DNA of 64,000 bases from Ceratorhiza oryzae-sativae. Taxonomy: Eukaryota; Basidiomycota; Agaricomycetes; Cantharellales; Ceratobasidiaceae. Numbering within the stretch: position 1 is the first letter of the stretch; each line of letters opens with the position of its first letter. This document shows positions 47,521 through 59,150 of the stretch, in pieces. The position numbers and the translations under genes were made by a program. A model generated the notes under the pieces. It was not told where the DNA came from, searched no databases, and was given only the letters and a program-made list of their open reading frames with translations. The DNA lies in NCBI GenBank assembly GCA_030998015.1, contig JARWMV010000235.1, forward strand, positions 1,426,001 through 1,490,000, written 5' to 3'.

Positions 47521-48602
47521 ATGAATCCAGGCACATATAAGATCATAAATGCAAGGAGCAGAACTGCCTTGACGTCTTCCGAGACTGGCACCAACATATA
47601 CTGCTGGGAGAGGCACCAAGGAGAGAACCAATCGGTGTGTTAGGACTGATGGGCTCGATAGGACTATTGAGCTTGATCATTTTTTAGTGGTTCGTACAGC
47701 CATCCGGTGCGGGATGGAAAATAAAAAACTGTGCCACTGGCAAATACCTTACAGCATCCACGACAGACAACGTAGCTGAAGTATACGGTGGAAGGTACCC
47801 CATCTCATGGGAGATTACGCAAGGACCGAAGGATCAAGGAGTATATATGTGAGTAGTTTTTTTGACAAAAAAAGCTGGATTGTTGATATCTGATCGTCCC
47901 CCAAGTATTAAATTTGCAGGATGCGATCGCATTTTTGATTTACACAATGCAGAAAAAAATGGTGCAAAGGTACCTTATTGTGTCGATGTCAGTGTATTGA
48001 ATCACAATTGCAAAATGGATGTAGATCTACCTGTGTATGCAGCTCGAGTGGATGCCACATCGACGGTGGAAGTTCGAGCGAATTAGGTAGGCTCGTTAAT
48101 GAGACACAAACGCATGGAACTTCACGAAACCACTACCGCCAGAGATGAGACTGGAGAAGAATCCGTCGAGCTACTTGCACAAATTAAAGCAAAAGACCAA
48201 CAGCTTGCAGAGAAGGACCGACAGATAGCTGAAATCTCTGAGCGCCTCGATATTCAGACCCAAGAGGTAGCAAATTTGAACGCAGATAGGGGTCGACTTC
48301 AAGCGACGCTGTCGTCAGCGACTGAGCGTGCCGAATCAGCTGAACGAGAGCTCAACAAATCTCGCTCTAGCCCTTCAAACCACTCTGATCGACATGCGCT
48401 GCAGGAAGCTCTTGATCGAGCAAATAATGCAGTCAGGGACCGGGATATTGAGCTTCTAAAATTCCAAGTGCAAAGTCTACGGGAAAGGATGGAAAACGAT
48501 GCCTCAAGGCACCAGAAAGAGATAGGGGACTTACGGGGGCAGGTGTTGAGCTTGGAACAACTAGTCAACCAGGTGAGGATCAGAGCTTTCATTGCCCTCT
48601 AG
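47521..48602 (+). CDS. Ricin B-type lectin with coiled-coil tail, copy 3
   Basis: Starts MNPGTYKIINARSRTAL, with WKIKNCATGKYLTA and a closing HRRWKFERI as in copies 1 and 2. The coiled coil KAKDQQLAEKDRQIAEISERL follows and ends in VLSLEQLVNQ. Exons 47521-47634, 47688-47848, 47906-47969, 48025-48086, 48143-48602 give about 286 residues. The third exon uses an AAG acceptor at 47905, chosen because it restores the I-K start seen in copy 2 and keeps the frame. A 30-nt GTGAGG..TAG segment at the end could be read through or spliced. Confidence 0.78.
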
Positions 48603-49388
48603 GTCTCTTGAGAAATATTCATCCAGGAGTCTACAAAGCGAAATAATATGGTCTAATACATGTTTGAGATGATGCACTATATACAATCGCCGCTTATTCT
48701 AGAATATGACCATGCCTTCTGCGAAAAGAGAAGCTGAGACGCTGCTTGCAAAACAAACAACCTGCCGACTCATCTGGCAACAGGGACTGGATGAGATGAG
48801 TGGTCACGCCGCCTCATCTATCGACGCACCACCCAGGCTCGTATGCCATATCACCCCGTTCTTTCTCTCCCTACTACCTATTTCCTAAGTTTCCTTTCAC
48901 TCAATTCTGCGTGCAATATCTGGATTTTACCGAAAGCAAACAATCCCTGAGCCACCCAGGGCGCGCCTACAGGTCCATATCGACTCTAGCAGTCTGGGTG
49001 TCCCGGACAACTCGTTGGCTCGCATATCGGGGGCTTAATACTTGTAGCATACGGCGCATTATGGTTTTGATTGTCAGGCGCTGCCTATACGTCAATTGAA
49101 ACGCCCAACCCCAAGCAACCATCACGAGTACTGTTTCCACTCAAAAGCCAGCGACCGAGCAGGGTGCCCAACAAGGAAATCGTTCAAACCAGCCACTTGC
49201 TCGAGAAGAGTGGTGACAAGAATCAACCCTCAAAGCTCGGCCATTTGGCCTTGCTTGCTATTGGGTGTCCGCATGGAGCCGATCAGCACATCGAGCCGCA
49301 TCACCACAAACCTCCTGTTTGTCATCCAAAGCCCTTGGTTGCTTAGCCCAGCGGACTTTAGAATGTTCTATAGGAGGCTGGAACCCGC
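48603..49388. other. Intergenic between lectin copies 3 and 4
   Basis: Several short overlapping ORFs but no domain. No evidence of another lectin exon here. Confidence 0.45.
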
Positions 49389-50050
49389 ATGGAGCCAGGT
49401 GCCTACGAAACTACGAACCTAAGGAAACAGCATTGGCTGTTGAAGTATTTGACTGAGGACATCGGCCCTGCCGTGAGGAGCATGAGGGTTGAGGTCAGGT
49501 GGCAAGTTTGGCTCGACTCCTTGTGGTTAGTTCTATTTACAATCGGTGCCTCATTCTCGATGAAAGTTTGAGCAACGAAGGTGCGTATATCAACGACACC
49601 GCCACCTATCGTTTCATACCACCCTCGGTATTAGTGACGAGACTGAAAATGAATTCATTAAATTCCTGGCAAGGATCCGAGTTAAGAAAAAAAAACGGAC
49701 AAATTAGCTCCAGGCACAAGCAGCTTGTTGGGAAGGGTCGCAGGATAACTGAAATGACCGAATGTATTGCCATCCAGGCCCAGGAAGAGGTTCGGATGAC
49801 CCAGCGAATTGCGTCGCTTGAACGAGAATTAGAAGGGCTTCGCTTGTGTAGTTCGAGTTAGTCGAGAGGGCCGGGAGATCGTGATACACCACAGGATACT
49901 CTTGATCGAGCCAACGATACAATTCGGGATCCGGACATCGAGTTGCTGAAGCCCCCTGCGCTAACTATCCAAGAAAGGGATGTGGGTTAGCGAGAGGTTG
50001 TAAGGGAGCTGCGTGAACGAGTGTTGAGCTTGGAGTGATTGGTGAATCGG
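49389..50050 (+). pseudogene. Lectin/coiled-coil gene, copy 4 (decayed)
   Basis: MEPGAYETTNLRKQHW recalls the lobe start of copies 1-3. Next comes a recognisable coiled-coil block (HKQLVGKGRRITEMTECIAI), then, after a TAG at about 49861, DRANDTIRDPDIELLK and RVLSLE, which correspond to conserved stretches of copy 3. Most of the trefoil is missing or unreadable and at least three stops interrupt the frame. It is the fourth member of the tandem array and appears dead. Confidence 0.7.
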
Positions 50051-50372
50051 GTGAGCTCAGGATGTTGTGCATCGGAAAGCTTGCTTACGCTAAGTCATTC
50101 AAGCTAAACGAAGGACCTGCGACTGGAATAATGTGGCCTATTAGGCGGTGGTCTGGTCTGGTTTGGTCACCTCATAGGCGGGTGTGAGATCTTTCAAAGG
50201 GGCATAACGCCACATCAGGGTACGATGAAATGCACGTAGGTACGACGAGGAAGCGCAAATTGGCATGTATGCGCTTCTCGGGTCCCAATATTCACGGCTT
50301 TATCCATTCACCTCTCTATAGAGTATGACAGGCATGCATTTATGCAAACATGGTTAGGTCCTCGAGGGACAC
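50051..50372. other. Intergenic, convergent 3' ends
   Basis: No gene recognised between the decayed lectin copy and the stop of the minus-strand nuclease gene. Confidence 0.5.
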
Positions 50373-51226
50373 TCAACATGCATTCAAGTAGTTTGTCAAA
50401 GCTGTCTTTTCGGCCGAATCAATTGTAAGACCGTAGTAATGCTTGACAGTAATCCAGGCTCGGATATACGTGCAATCTGGGATGACGCGTAGGTTATCAA
50501 TCGTGCCATCTCGCTTGTGTGTACAAAACTTACGATACGAGCCAAAGGGGGCATCCAGTTGGCCGGATCTCTGTCGCCCTTGGATTGGTTGACGTTATCC
50601 TATCGACAATCACATATATTTGGTTCAATTACTGAGCTCCGAGAACCTGACTTACAGTAACAGCCAAAAGTTGCGGCCTTGTCAAGTCGTTGGCGAGCGC
50701 TTCGCGGTGGGCGGTTGTCCAGCTTCGTGCGCCAGAGAGCCAGGCTTCCTTTAACGGAACAACGTGATCGATATCTACATCGCTAGAAGCCGTCCATGTG
50801 GCACCGTCGTATGGAGCTGGGATGCATGTCAATAAATGAGGATAGCGAGTAAGAGCGGGGAACAACTCACAAGTCCACGACCCAGACGTAGAAGCGCACG
50901 ACGAGTCCGTGACGACATTCTTCCCGTCTCGTTTGAGCACCGTTTCACGTGTGTCGCAGTTTCCGGAGATGGTGTCCCAGGTTGGGAAGAGATCGCGAGA
51001 GTAGGCTGGCGAGTTGGAGTCCACGGCGACTGTCACTGGAACCAATCTGTAAGATGGGAGAAAGGGGAACGGATGGAATTGGGAACGTACGTTCTGAGAG
51101 ATATGTTTTGGCTGTTGCTACGCTTACGGGTGTTGGGAGAGCCCGCTTGGAGAGTGTATTGAAATTTAACGGGGCGGCGAAGGCAGATGCTGTGAGGAGG
51201 GCGAATGGAGCGACTGTGAACTTCAT
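50373..51226 (-). CDS. Secreted DUF1524 (HNH-type) nuclease family protein, two apparent frameshifts
   Basis: N-terminal signal peptide (MKFTVAPFALLTASAFAAP), then SNSPAYSRDLFPTW and the conserved DVDIDHVVPLKEAW block, whose DH pair is the HNH-like catalytic core of DUF1524. NQSKGDRDPANWMPP and VKHYYGL follow, as in secreted fungal members. Exons 51226-51091, 51046-50871, 50816-50656, 50599-50534, 50476-50373. The frame is off by one base at the exon 1/2 junction and again in exon 4 within a C run (50547-50555). With both corrected the product is about 214 residues. Predicted to act outside the cell on nucleic acids; activity untested. Confidence 0.8.
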
Positions 51227-52036
51227 CCTGAGCTGAATTCAGGGTTCTCGGTCTTGGTATGCCGGGTTATATGTATGCAAACACCATGTGGCAGATATCT
51301 ATCGGCTTTAAGCGACGCGGATTGCGGAAGCGTCGTATCGTTAGAACACATGGTGCACTCGATCTTCTTCCGACCCACTTGTCCAATCAAGTAGCGCAAG
51401 CAGCACGCTCGTTGTTCGTCTAGGCGATAGATGGCATGCCAAGAATGGCTGGGTTATTATTATTGGATTCGAAGCAACGGGTAGGCGGGTGGTCGGCCCG
51501 CGCATATTTTATTGATACGGACGAGAAGTTGTCGTTTGCGTATCGCCACGGTGCTGAATGGGCATAGCGGGAGACAGGAATGAATGTGGTCAATTCGAAG
51601 GTGAACTTGGCACAGGCTGAGGACCTGATTGATTACAAATCATATATAGATTGAAGGAACAGACGCCAAAAAAGGTTGCGGCCTCGAGGCAGTACAGGAA
51701 AAACAAAGCTGAGCGGCCAACGAACTGCAATCTACCAGCGCTTGCGCTATCGCCGTGGTTCAAATGGAGGGCAATGCGTGCAGAATCAAACCGTTGACAA
51801 TCCCGATCCGGGCAGGGAGGGTCAGCATAAGTTCGTCAACTGATAGAGTCGTGTGCCGATTGTGGTGGTCGATGCCAACAGGGCCCAACAGGTTATATAA
51901 AACCCTGGGCGCCAAGCGGCCCCTAACACTGCCTCCCACACACCGCCCCGGCACCGTATATATCTCCCGACCATCATCAGCGCTCCTCGGTTTAAATCAC
52001 TTTGGGCTCCCGTTGAAAAAACCTTCCCCTTTATCT
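51227..52036. other. Divergent intergenic region
   Basis: About 0.8 kb between the nuclease gene (minus) and the PAP2 gene (plus), presumably holding both promoters. No further gene recognised. Confidence 0.5.
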
Positions 52037-53589
52037 ATGTTTAGCAGGCGAAGTAGCAGCAGTGCGACGCCCAGGACGCGCACTCGCCAGACCCGACTCC
52101 TGCTCAGCTATGCGCCAGATTGGTGAGTTCGATCTGCCTGCAACTTTAGCTAGGCATTAATTCGGCTATGAACAGGATCGTGACAATTGGGCTTGCGTAT
52201 GTATACCATGAATGCGCCCGGGTGGTTTCACTCAATTGAGTCTTAGTATTGCATTCTTCTTGCTTGACAAAATAGATGGGTTCAAACGAGAGTTTAGTTT
52301 GACCGACACAAGGTACGCCTTTGTCTCTGTTCTCATTCGCATGGCTAACCCCTCATTGGCATAGCATCCAACATTCCTACACCGTGCACGAGCGTGTTCC
52401 AAACTGGATGCTTATGGTCATCTGCGCCGGTATACCGATCGTGATCATGCCGATCGTGAACATGCTGACCGTGCGGAGCTGGTGGGACTGGCATAACTCG
52501 ATGCTTGGCCGTATGTCTTGTTTTTTTCGTCCCTTGTTCCTGTTCCGTGGGGTTTACGTGTCGCGCAGTTGTTCTTGGCTTAGCTACGACAGGGGCGGTG
52601 ACACAAGTTGTCAAGGTAAACCTTCCCGCTACCATTTGCTATTTCGTAAGTGACGAGAGTCTGTAGGTAACTGTTGGTCGACCTCGTCCGGATGCGATTG
52701 CGCGCTGCCTACCAAAGCCTAATGCGCAAGACCATGCTGTGTACGGTCTTGTGACAGCCAGTGAGATTTGTACCCGCGACGATGCCTATATGATGAAGGA
52801 TGGGTGGCGGAGCTTTTTCTCAGGACATTCTAGCTGTACGTCTTGCCCTGCATTCTCGTGAGACTTGCGTGGCTAATGGAGACTCTTCACGACAGTATCG
52901 TTTGCCGGGATGGGTTTCTTGTCTTTTTACCTCGCTGGAAAACTCCACTTGTTCGACAAGCGAGGACATACAGGCAAAGCGTGGGTTTCCCTTGCGCCAC
53001 TTACGGCTGCGCTGTTAGTTGCCATCTCTAGGACTATGGATTATCGGCGTGGGTCTTTTCTATCTTATCTCGGCCTGATTCGGTTGATTTATTTTTGGTA
53101 GACCACTGGCAAGACGTGCTGGTAGGATCGATCGTCGGCCTCACGTTTTCTTATTTCTCCTACAGGCAGTACTACCCCACACTCGAATCCCCCTTTTCTC
53201 ACAAGCCTCATTCGCCTCGCATTCCCCGCGATGAACAAAACCGTGAATCGATGCTTCCGATTGTGAACAACCCCGCCCACGACGAAGAAGACTTCGCACC
53301 AAGTATTATCGTCAAGTCTGGACCAGGAGCGTATAACCGGAGAGCAGGAAACGGGAGCGCAGGAAGCTATTCGCCCGTGGGGCTGGACGAGTACCCTCGG
53401 TCTCAGGGACATGGACTGGGAGAGTATCGGCCGCCGGCGGAGTATCCTCCTCGGCACAGCGCGCCTAGCGGAAGTGGGGTGACCCTGCGTGGGTATGACG
53501 AAGAGGCGCTGAAGCCGACGGACGAGACGGTGTCGAGGCCTTCGGAGGAGCCGCTGTATGAGATGCATCAGCAGCAGGGGCACGCATGA
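52037..53589 (+). CDS. PAP2-type lipid phosphate phosphatase (DPP1/LPP-like)
   Basis: Membrane phosphatase that removes phosphate from diacylglycerol pyrophosphate or phosphatidate. The three catalytic motifs are complete: VKVTVGRPRPD (KX6RP), FFSGHSS (SGH) and SRTMDYRHHWQDVLVG (SRX5HX3D). Eight exons join without conflict: 52037-52122, 52176-52196, 52247-52312, 52365-52510, 52569-52615, 52667-52835, 52896-53048, 53102-53589, giving 391 residues. Hydrophobic segments correspond to about six membrane spans. The C-terminal 130 residues form a Pro/Ser/Gly-rich cytosolic tail. The DPP1-like fold is clear; the exact substrate is inferred from the family. Confidence 0.93.
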
Positions 53590-53905
53590 TTTCCGCCTGG
53601 TCGCGGGATTGCGGTATTTTGTGTCAATTCAATTGTATCATAGTGAAGTGTTTATACATTGTTTCGCTTATTTTTCTGGATAGGGGTGGCCAGAGTTGGA
53701 TGAATGAGTGCCCCGCGATGGAAGTTGTCAGGTCCCTTCCGAATTGCGCCGTATGACGAAATGTCGATTACCATTGAATCAGCTCCAGAAACAAGGTTCG
53801 GCCAAGCATGCTGATCGGCGTCCGCCCGGTCGGACATCTCGGCGCTTAGTTATATAGGACAGCTTTCCCGGCGACCGGCACCCTTGCAACTCGACGACGA
53901 CCACG
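53590..53905. other. Intergenic
   Basis: Short gap between two plus-strand genes; terminator of the PAP2 gene and promoter of the hydrolase. No gene recognised. Confidence 0.5.
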
Positions 53906-56900
53906 ATGAGTCTCACAACGACCATGGGCGTGAAGCTCGGACCCATTGTCCTGGGCACGCTCTTTAAACACTATCTCGAGCGAAACAACGTAGTTCGGGA
54001 TTCAAAGGCGCGGAACGAGTTGTTGTTTGATGAAGCGTTTATTATCGTCAAGGTTCGTTTATGTTTCTCACGGATCGGGAAAAAGGCACTGACATGCTTG
54101 GGTTATAGTCTTTTATGGAAGAGAGTACAAAGCATACCGGTATGTCTGCTGGGCCGTATATGAGCGCAGAGGCTGAGATTTTGCTATCCAACAGTCGAAG
54201 AGCTCCAACAGTTCTCCAACACGCGCATACCGGCTCCACCTTGGGTCCACAACGTCAAGGTCCTCATCCCTCTCTCGTGCTGCGACGACGCTGCACCGTT
54301 GTTACTACAAGCGCTCGGTGGACCTGAAGCAGTCGGCGGGAGCAAGTGGTGGCAGGTGAGCACTGCCGGATCTCATATGATTCTCGACCTGTCACACATG
54401 TGCTGTCAAACCTGCCCCACCCACGTCATTTTTAAACATGGACCCCTGACGTTTTGTTTTTTTGTTCCGTTCTCGTTTCGCGCATATCCAGGTTCGAGGC
54501 GTACGTGGCGTAGACGCCCAGTGGGTTGCTGTCAAACGAGACTGGCGCGAAGCCGAACGACGACGAAAGCAGAGGGATAATAATAATAATAACAATAATA
54601 ACCCGACACCCCGCCGGCAAAATACCGAGACTCGGCGTTCGAGTTTGTTTGATACGCACAACCCCCCGAGTCGACATCATACGGTCGTGGAGCAGTCTCA
54701 GCAGGATCGGCCGCCGGCGGAGGGTTTGAGGCGGGTGAAGACAACTGCCGCTACTACTACCGGGAGGTCGAGGCCGGCGTCTGCGTATGGTATTGGTGGG
54801 GAGAGGGAGAAGGAGGTCAAGAGACCGTCGACGAGTGGTGGGGCTGGTGTGGGAGGAAAGGGTGTAAGTGGTGGCCGGGCTGCTGCTCAGCCGGGCGTGA
54901 GCGCTACCGGGCCGGAGCCGACTCTGCCTAGCGTCCCCAAAAGCGAGAGCTCGCCTCTTCAGGAAGCGGATGAGGATGGAGAGGAGGGTGAAGCGCATTA
55001 TGAGCCAGAGATGGACGATATGCGGTGCATGTTGTGAGTCTCTGTCTCATTTCGTCGGCTTCAGGCGCCTAATTTGTGGGACGACCAGGTACATTCATGG
55101 TGGAGGGTACTATTTTGGTTCGGTCGTATGTCCAAGACCGCCCTCGATGTTATACGAGCCACTAACCGTGGGTTTAGGACCAACAACGATATTGTATGCA
55201 GCGATACGCTCGAAAAATGGGTGGCCGAGTGTTAGGTTAGTCCTCAACCTGAGCCTTCCTATTTGGGCCTTAGCTGAACTGCTGGGATGTTTGTAGCTGT
55301 GAACTACAGACTCGCTCCTCAATATCCCTTCCCATGCGCGTTGCAGGATTGCTTGGCAGCATGTGAGCATCATAAGTCCACCTTGTTAAGCAAGTCAAAA
55401 CTAACACAATCAATCCTAGACTTGTACTTGATCAGACCCCCACCTGGAGCCAAGCATCTGCCGGTTCCACCAAGCATGGTTATCATTGCTGGTGCGTCCA
55501 CATTACACCCTTTATTCGATCCTGGCATTGACCATGTGCTATGAATATTTGTTTGGTCATTCTACGCGGTTTGCCTTTTCGGGTTCATTGATTTACGGCA
55601 CTTCGTTTCAAACTCGTCAATGCGGGGTCGACTTCGATCAATGTTCGCACTTCGATCGCTGCTTCATCAGGCGACTCGGCGGGGGGAGGCATGACGCTCG
55701 CTCTACTCCAGATCATCCGAGACGTTGGACTGCCAGCTCCCGCTGGTGGTGTCTTGATATCACCATGGTGTGATTTGACGCATAGCTTCCCAAGTGTGTT
55801 GACTAACACGGCGACTGTGTGTCTCATCTCTTTTCTCACCAACTCATACTCACATTCGCTTATTCGTAGGATATTATTCCACCTTTCGGTCTTTCCCTCC
55901 ACAAACCCTCTACATTGTGGCCACCTCCATGCGAAGAATTCACTGCCGCTGTTCATAAGAGCATGACCACTCGTGTCCGCGACGTCGTTCAACGCAGCAA
56001 GGGAAAGCTAGGGCTTGGTCTGCCGGGCGCGAGCGAGCTAGATTTGTCCAAGCTTGGTGTAAAGGAGCAAGATCAGGAGAAGAGGAAGAGCAAGTTGTGG
56101 AAACCAAAGCCAAACGCTGCCCAGAGTGGCAAGACCACTAGAGGCGATTCGTATCTTGAGCCTCCGCCAGGGGCGAGCCTTGCTCCGACGGTCGACAAGG
56201 TTTTGACTACCGAGCCAGCACAAGCAGATACTTTGGGGTTGAAGCTGGTAAGCTTGGCTATTGAACACGAGGTGCCGCTTGCTGAGTCATAATCTCAGGT
56301 TCCCAGTAAAGTGACCGAGTCCGAGACGTCCAGCTCAAGTGGGATCCCTGAAGGTCATCCAGCTAGGTCATCTCGCGGTACGAGCCCAGCGCCGGGATCC
56401 TCGGCTCAGACCCGCCCAGCCGAACCTCAAAACGTACCAAGCACGTTTTCAAAAAATCCAGGCAAGCGTCAATCTACGGTTGACCCGTACAAGGGCGAGA
56501 TTGCTTTGGAAATTGGTGGAGAGATTAAGGTCGTCAAGTCTCAGATTCAGCTTTATGCCCAGTAGGTTTTGAACTGTAACCTGCGACGAAATCGGTTTGT
56601 TCACCCTATTCGCAGGAATCATCAGTTGACACATCCCCTCGTGAGCCCTGCACTGGGATATCTTGGTGGGCTACCGCCGTTGTTTGTGCTTGCGAGCGAT
56701 AAAGAGGTGTTGAGGGATGAGATTATTTACGTGTGAGTTTCTGTTGTACTCCACAGGAACTTAGTCGCTCATTGTTGTTCCAGCGCACACAAGGCTGCCC
56801 ACCCTGACAGGTACCCAGTCAAACCCGAGGCGAAGGAGCGGCTCCCATCATTGAAGGATATTGAACAGAAGGGTTACCCGCCCACCAAGGTTCATTTGCA

Positions 56901-58525
56901 AGTTTACGATGGTACGTTGGGAGAACTGGCTTTTAGAAAATAGAGGTAACGAAGTGTTTATTTAGAAACTTGTCATGTGTTGCCGCTCTTCTCATTTACC
57001 ACCCCGGTAAGTCGGTCATGATACTGACCATCGCTTCTCGCTGACCAGTTGCATATTAGGCAAAATACTGCTATCGCGCTGTATGTAGCAGATTTTCATA
57101 GCTCTACTCACGCTCATCCATTCCCATTCCAGATTGCCTTGTTCTGCAAGCACGTCACACATCGCAACGACCTTTCAATCCCTCCGACACCTGTGGTTCC
57201 CGAAGCATCTGTTGCCCGATCTCCCGAAATCGAGCCAGCATTGCTAGGATCGGAGTTTCCCTCGACACCCGGTATAAGAACGCCCTCGAGTCCGGGCACG
57301 CCACCTGTGGAGGTGTCGCCCACCTCACCTCGGCGTCTCTCTCTCACATCACCCCGTTCCTTAACCTTTACTCCTTCAATCTTGCGCCGTCGAACGACGA
57401 CACGCCGTGGAGGTCAAGCCCCTGGGGGTCCCAACGGCGGCCCAACTTCCCCTACATCGCCTACTCGCGATCTATCAGATGACATTGCCGGCCCGAGGTT
57501 TCATCTCGAAAAGAACGAACCTCCTACCGGAGTGGGTACTGCCGGCGACCCATCTGTGTACAACCTTTCAGCGCAGGGGAACCTTGGATTTGACTCCCCG
57601 TTTAGAGACAACATGATTCGCGAGCGCGTGTCGACGTCGGGCGTGCTTCGTCCACTTGAGCCAGAGTCCGAACTTGCGGGGTGCAAGATGGACTTGGCTG
57701 ACATTGGTGTAATCAACGCTGCTGCTGTGAAACGCTATCTTGAAGGCCAAACTCTCTGGGATGCCAAGTTCGCCAGCACTATCAGGAGCATTACAAAGCA
57801 ACGGAAGAGGCATTTGAAGCTGGCGCGAAAAGAGGGGCGGAAGAGTATCGCTGTCATTCAGGGGGCGATCGCGAACGGCGATTCGGGCGTGAGCAGTGAG
57901 GATGGTGCCGGTAGTGCATCGAGTAGCGTAACGTTCCTTGGGTCGAGTACGTGGAACATGAGTTGGGCATTGGACGGAGAAAATCCTCCGCCTAGCTCGA
58001 TTGTCAGTCGACGCGATACAGCCGAGGCCAGACAGTGCGTACCATCGACCCAGTGTTGTAACCAACTTGCTCATTGGATATTTAGGCTCGCTGTGTGTGC
58101 GGATCGTGATCTGGGCCAGGAATCCAAGATGAGCGGCAACAACTTGTGGTCTGTCGTTGTAGGTATGTGCTAGTTTCAGTTGCCTATTATCTGAGAAATT
58201 ATTCACTCTGTTCAAAGATTTCCTAACGCAAACACCCGACCGCAACGCCAAACCAACTGACCCGCTAGTCAATAACGAAGTTGCCACTTTTGCCAACCTG
58301 GATAGTCTCAACGTCAACATTCAGCCTCCCACCCCTTCGTCTCCCGTCCCTCCACCAGCTCCTCAGACTTTGCCTCGCAAACGGTCCTCCACTTTTTTGC
58401 GGAAGTTCATGGGGCGAGACTCAGTCTCTGAGGCATCCAGATCGATACCGAGGCGACCATTGTCCTTATTTATTGATACAAAGCCCAACCCCGGATTGCC
58501 TACGGTTGATAAATCGAGTGCTTAA
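53906..58525 (+). CDS. Large alpha/beta-hydrolase fold-3 (HSL-like) protein
   Basis: Eighteen exons, beginning 53906-54052, 54109-54139, 54195-54355, 54492-55033 and ending 57133-58034, 58086-58162, 58218-58525, join with no frame conflict to about 1164 residues. The catalytic features of the hormone-sensitive-lipase family are spread along it: oxyanion motif [12 protein letters not shown] (exon 5), nucleophile GDSAGGG (exon 9), acid in [12 protein letters not shown] and His in ETCHVLPLF. Long low-complexity insertions (Asn run and Ser/Pro-rich stretch in exon 4; Pro/Ser-rich in exon 16) and a 300-residue basic C-terminal extension make it far longer than typical esterases. Intron 55492-55670 (179 nt) is longer than the rest. 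Substrate unknown; probably a lipid or steryl ester hydrolase. Confidence 0.9.
54575..54602 (+). repeat. (AAT)n microsatellite inside coding exon
   Basis: A run of AAT/AAC triplets encodes consecutive Asn residues in exon 4 of the hydrolase. A triplet repeat keeps the frame when its length changes. Confidence 0.85.
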
Positions 58526-59150
58526 CTTGGGAAGGGTTGAATTGCTTCAGTATCTTGTTGGCGCCCCCACTCTAACATATTTCTGTTCAACGCGTTTGTT
58601 TTATTACTTCACGCAATGGCATCTCGACCACGGCGTTTCAGTCTGCTCTGTTTGCTACATATTTATGTAAATATTACTTGCCATAATTTCTATGTAGTGG
58701 TAGCAGTGAAGCTGTGCTATCTGCATTCTTGAACAGGTGGATGTAATTGTTTAAACACTCTACATCGCTTAACTATTGTGCGAGCTGCGTCGAAGCCTAG
58801 GGGGCTCGTTAAGGAACTACCTGAAATTTTTCAAGCGAACCGGCGTGTGAACTGTGACGCACCTGGATGCCAACAAGGTTTAGATATACAACGCGCCGAC
58901 CCCGTCATTGAAACCCGCTGATAACTGGGCCCACCCGCACGAATGTGCCACGAATTTAAGCTAGTGTGGTTCCATATCGATGGCATCACGAGTCAAACTT
59001 TGTCAAACAATATTTTAGTCTAAAATATAGCATTATCTATGCACCTGCTGGAAATATTCTAGATATAGACCTCGTGCTGAAAAGACAGGCTCAGAGCACT
59101 CTGCCCGTTTGCAGTTCTACGAGCACTGTGAGCTCCAAAGTTCCTACGAG
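58526..59150. other. Intergenic, convergent 3' ends
   Basis: 0.6 kb between the hydrolase stop and the stop of the minus-strand FSH1-type gene. No gene seen. Confidence 0.5.

Noticed and set aside
43426..50050. Ricin-like toxin operon
   Set aside because: Only the sugar-binding B-type fold and coiled coils are present; no ribosome-inactivating or other enzymatic domain is seen.
54432..54998. 188-codon minus-strand ORF with a Tyr-rich run
   Set aside because: Antisense to the Asn-repeat exon of the hydrolase.
57568..58320. 250-codon minus-strand ORF
   Set aside because: Antisense to exons 16-18 of the hydrolase, where the sense reading is continuous and spliced.
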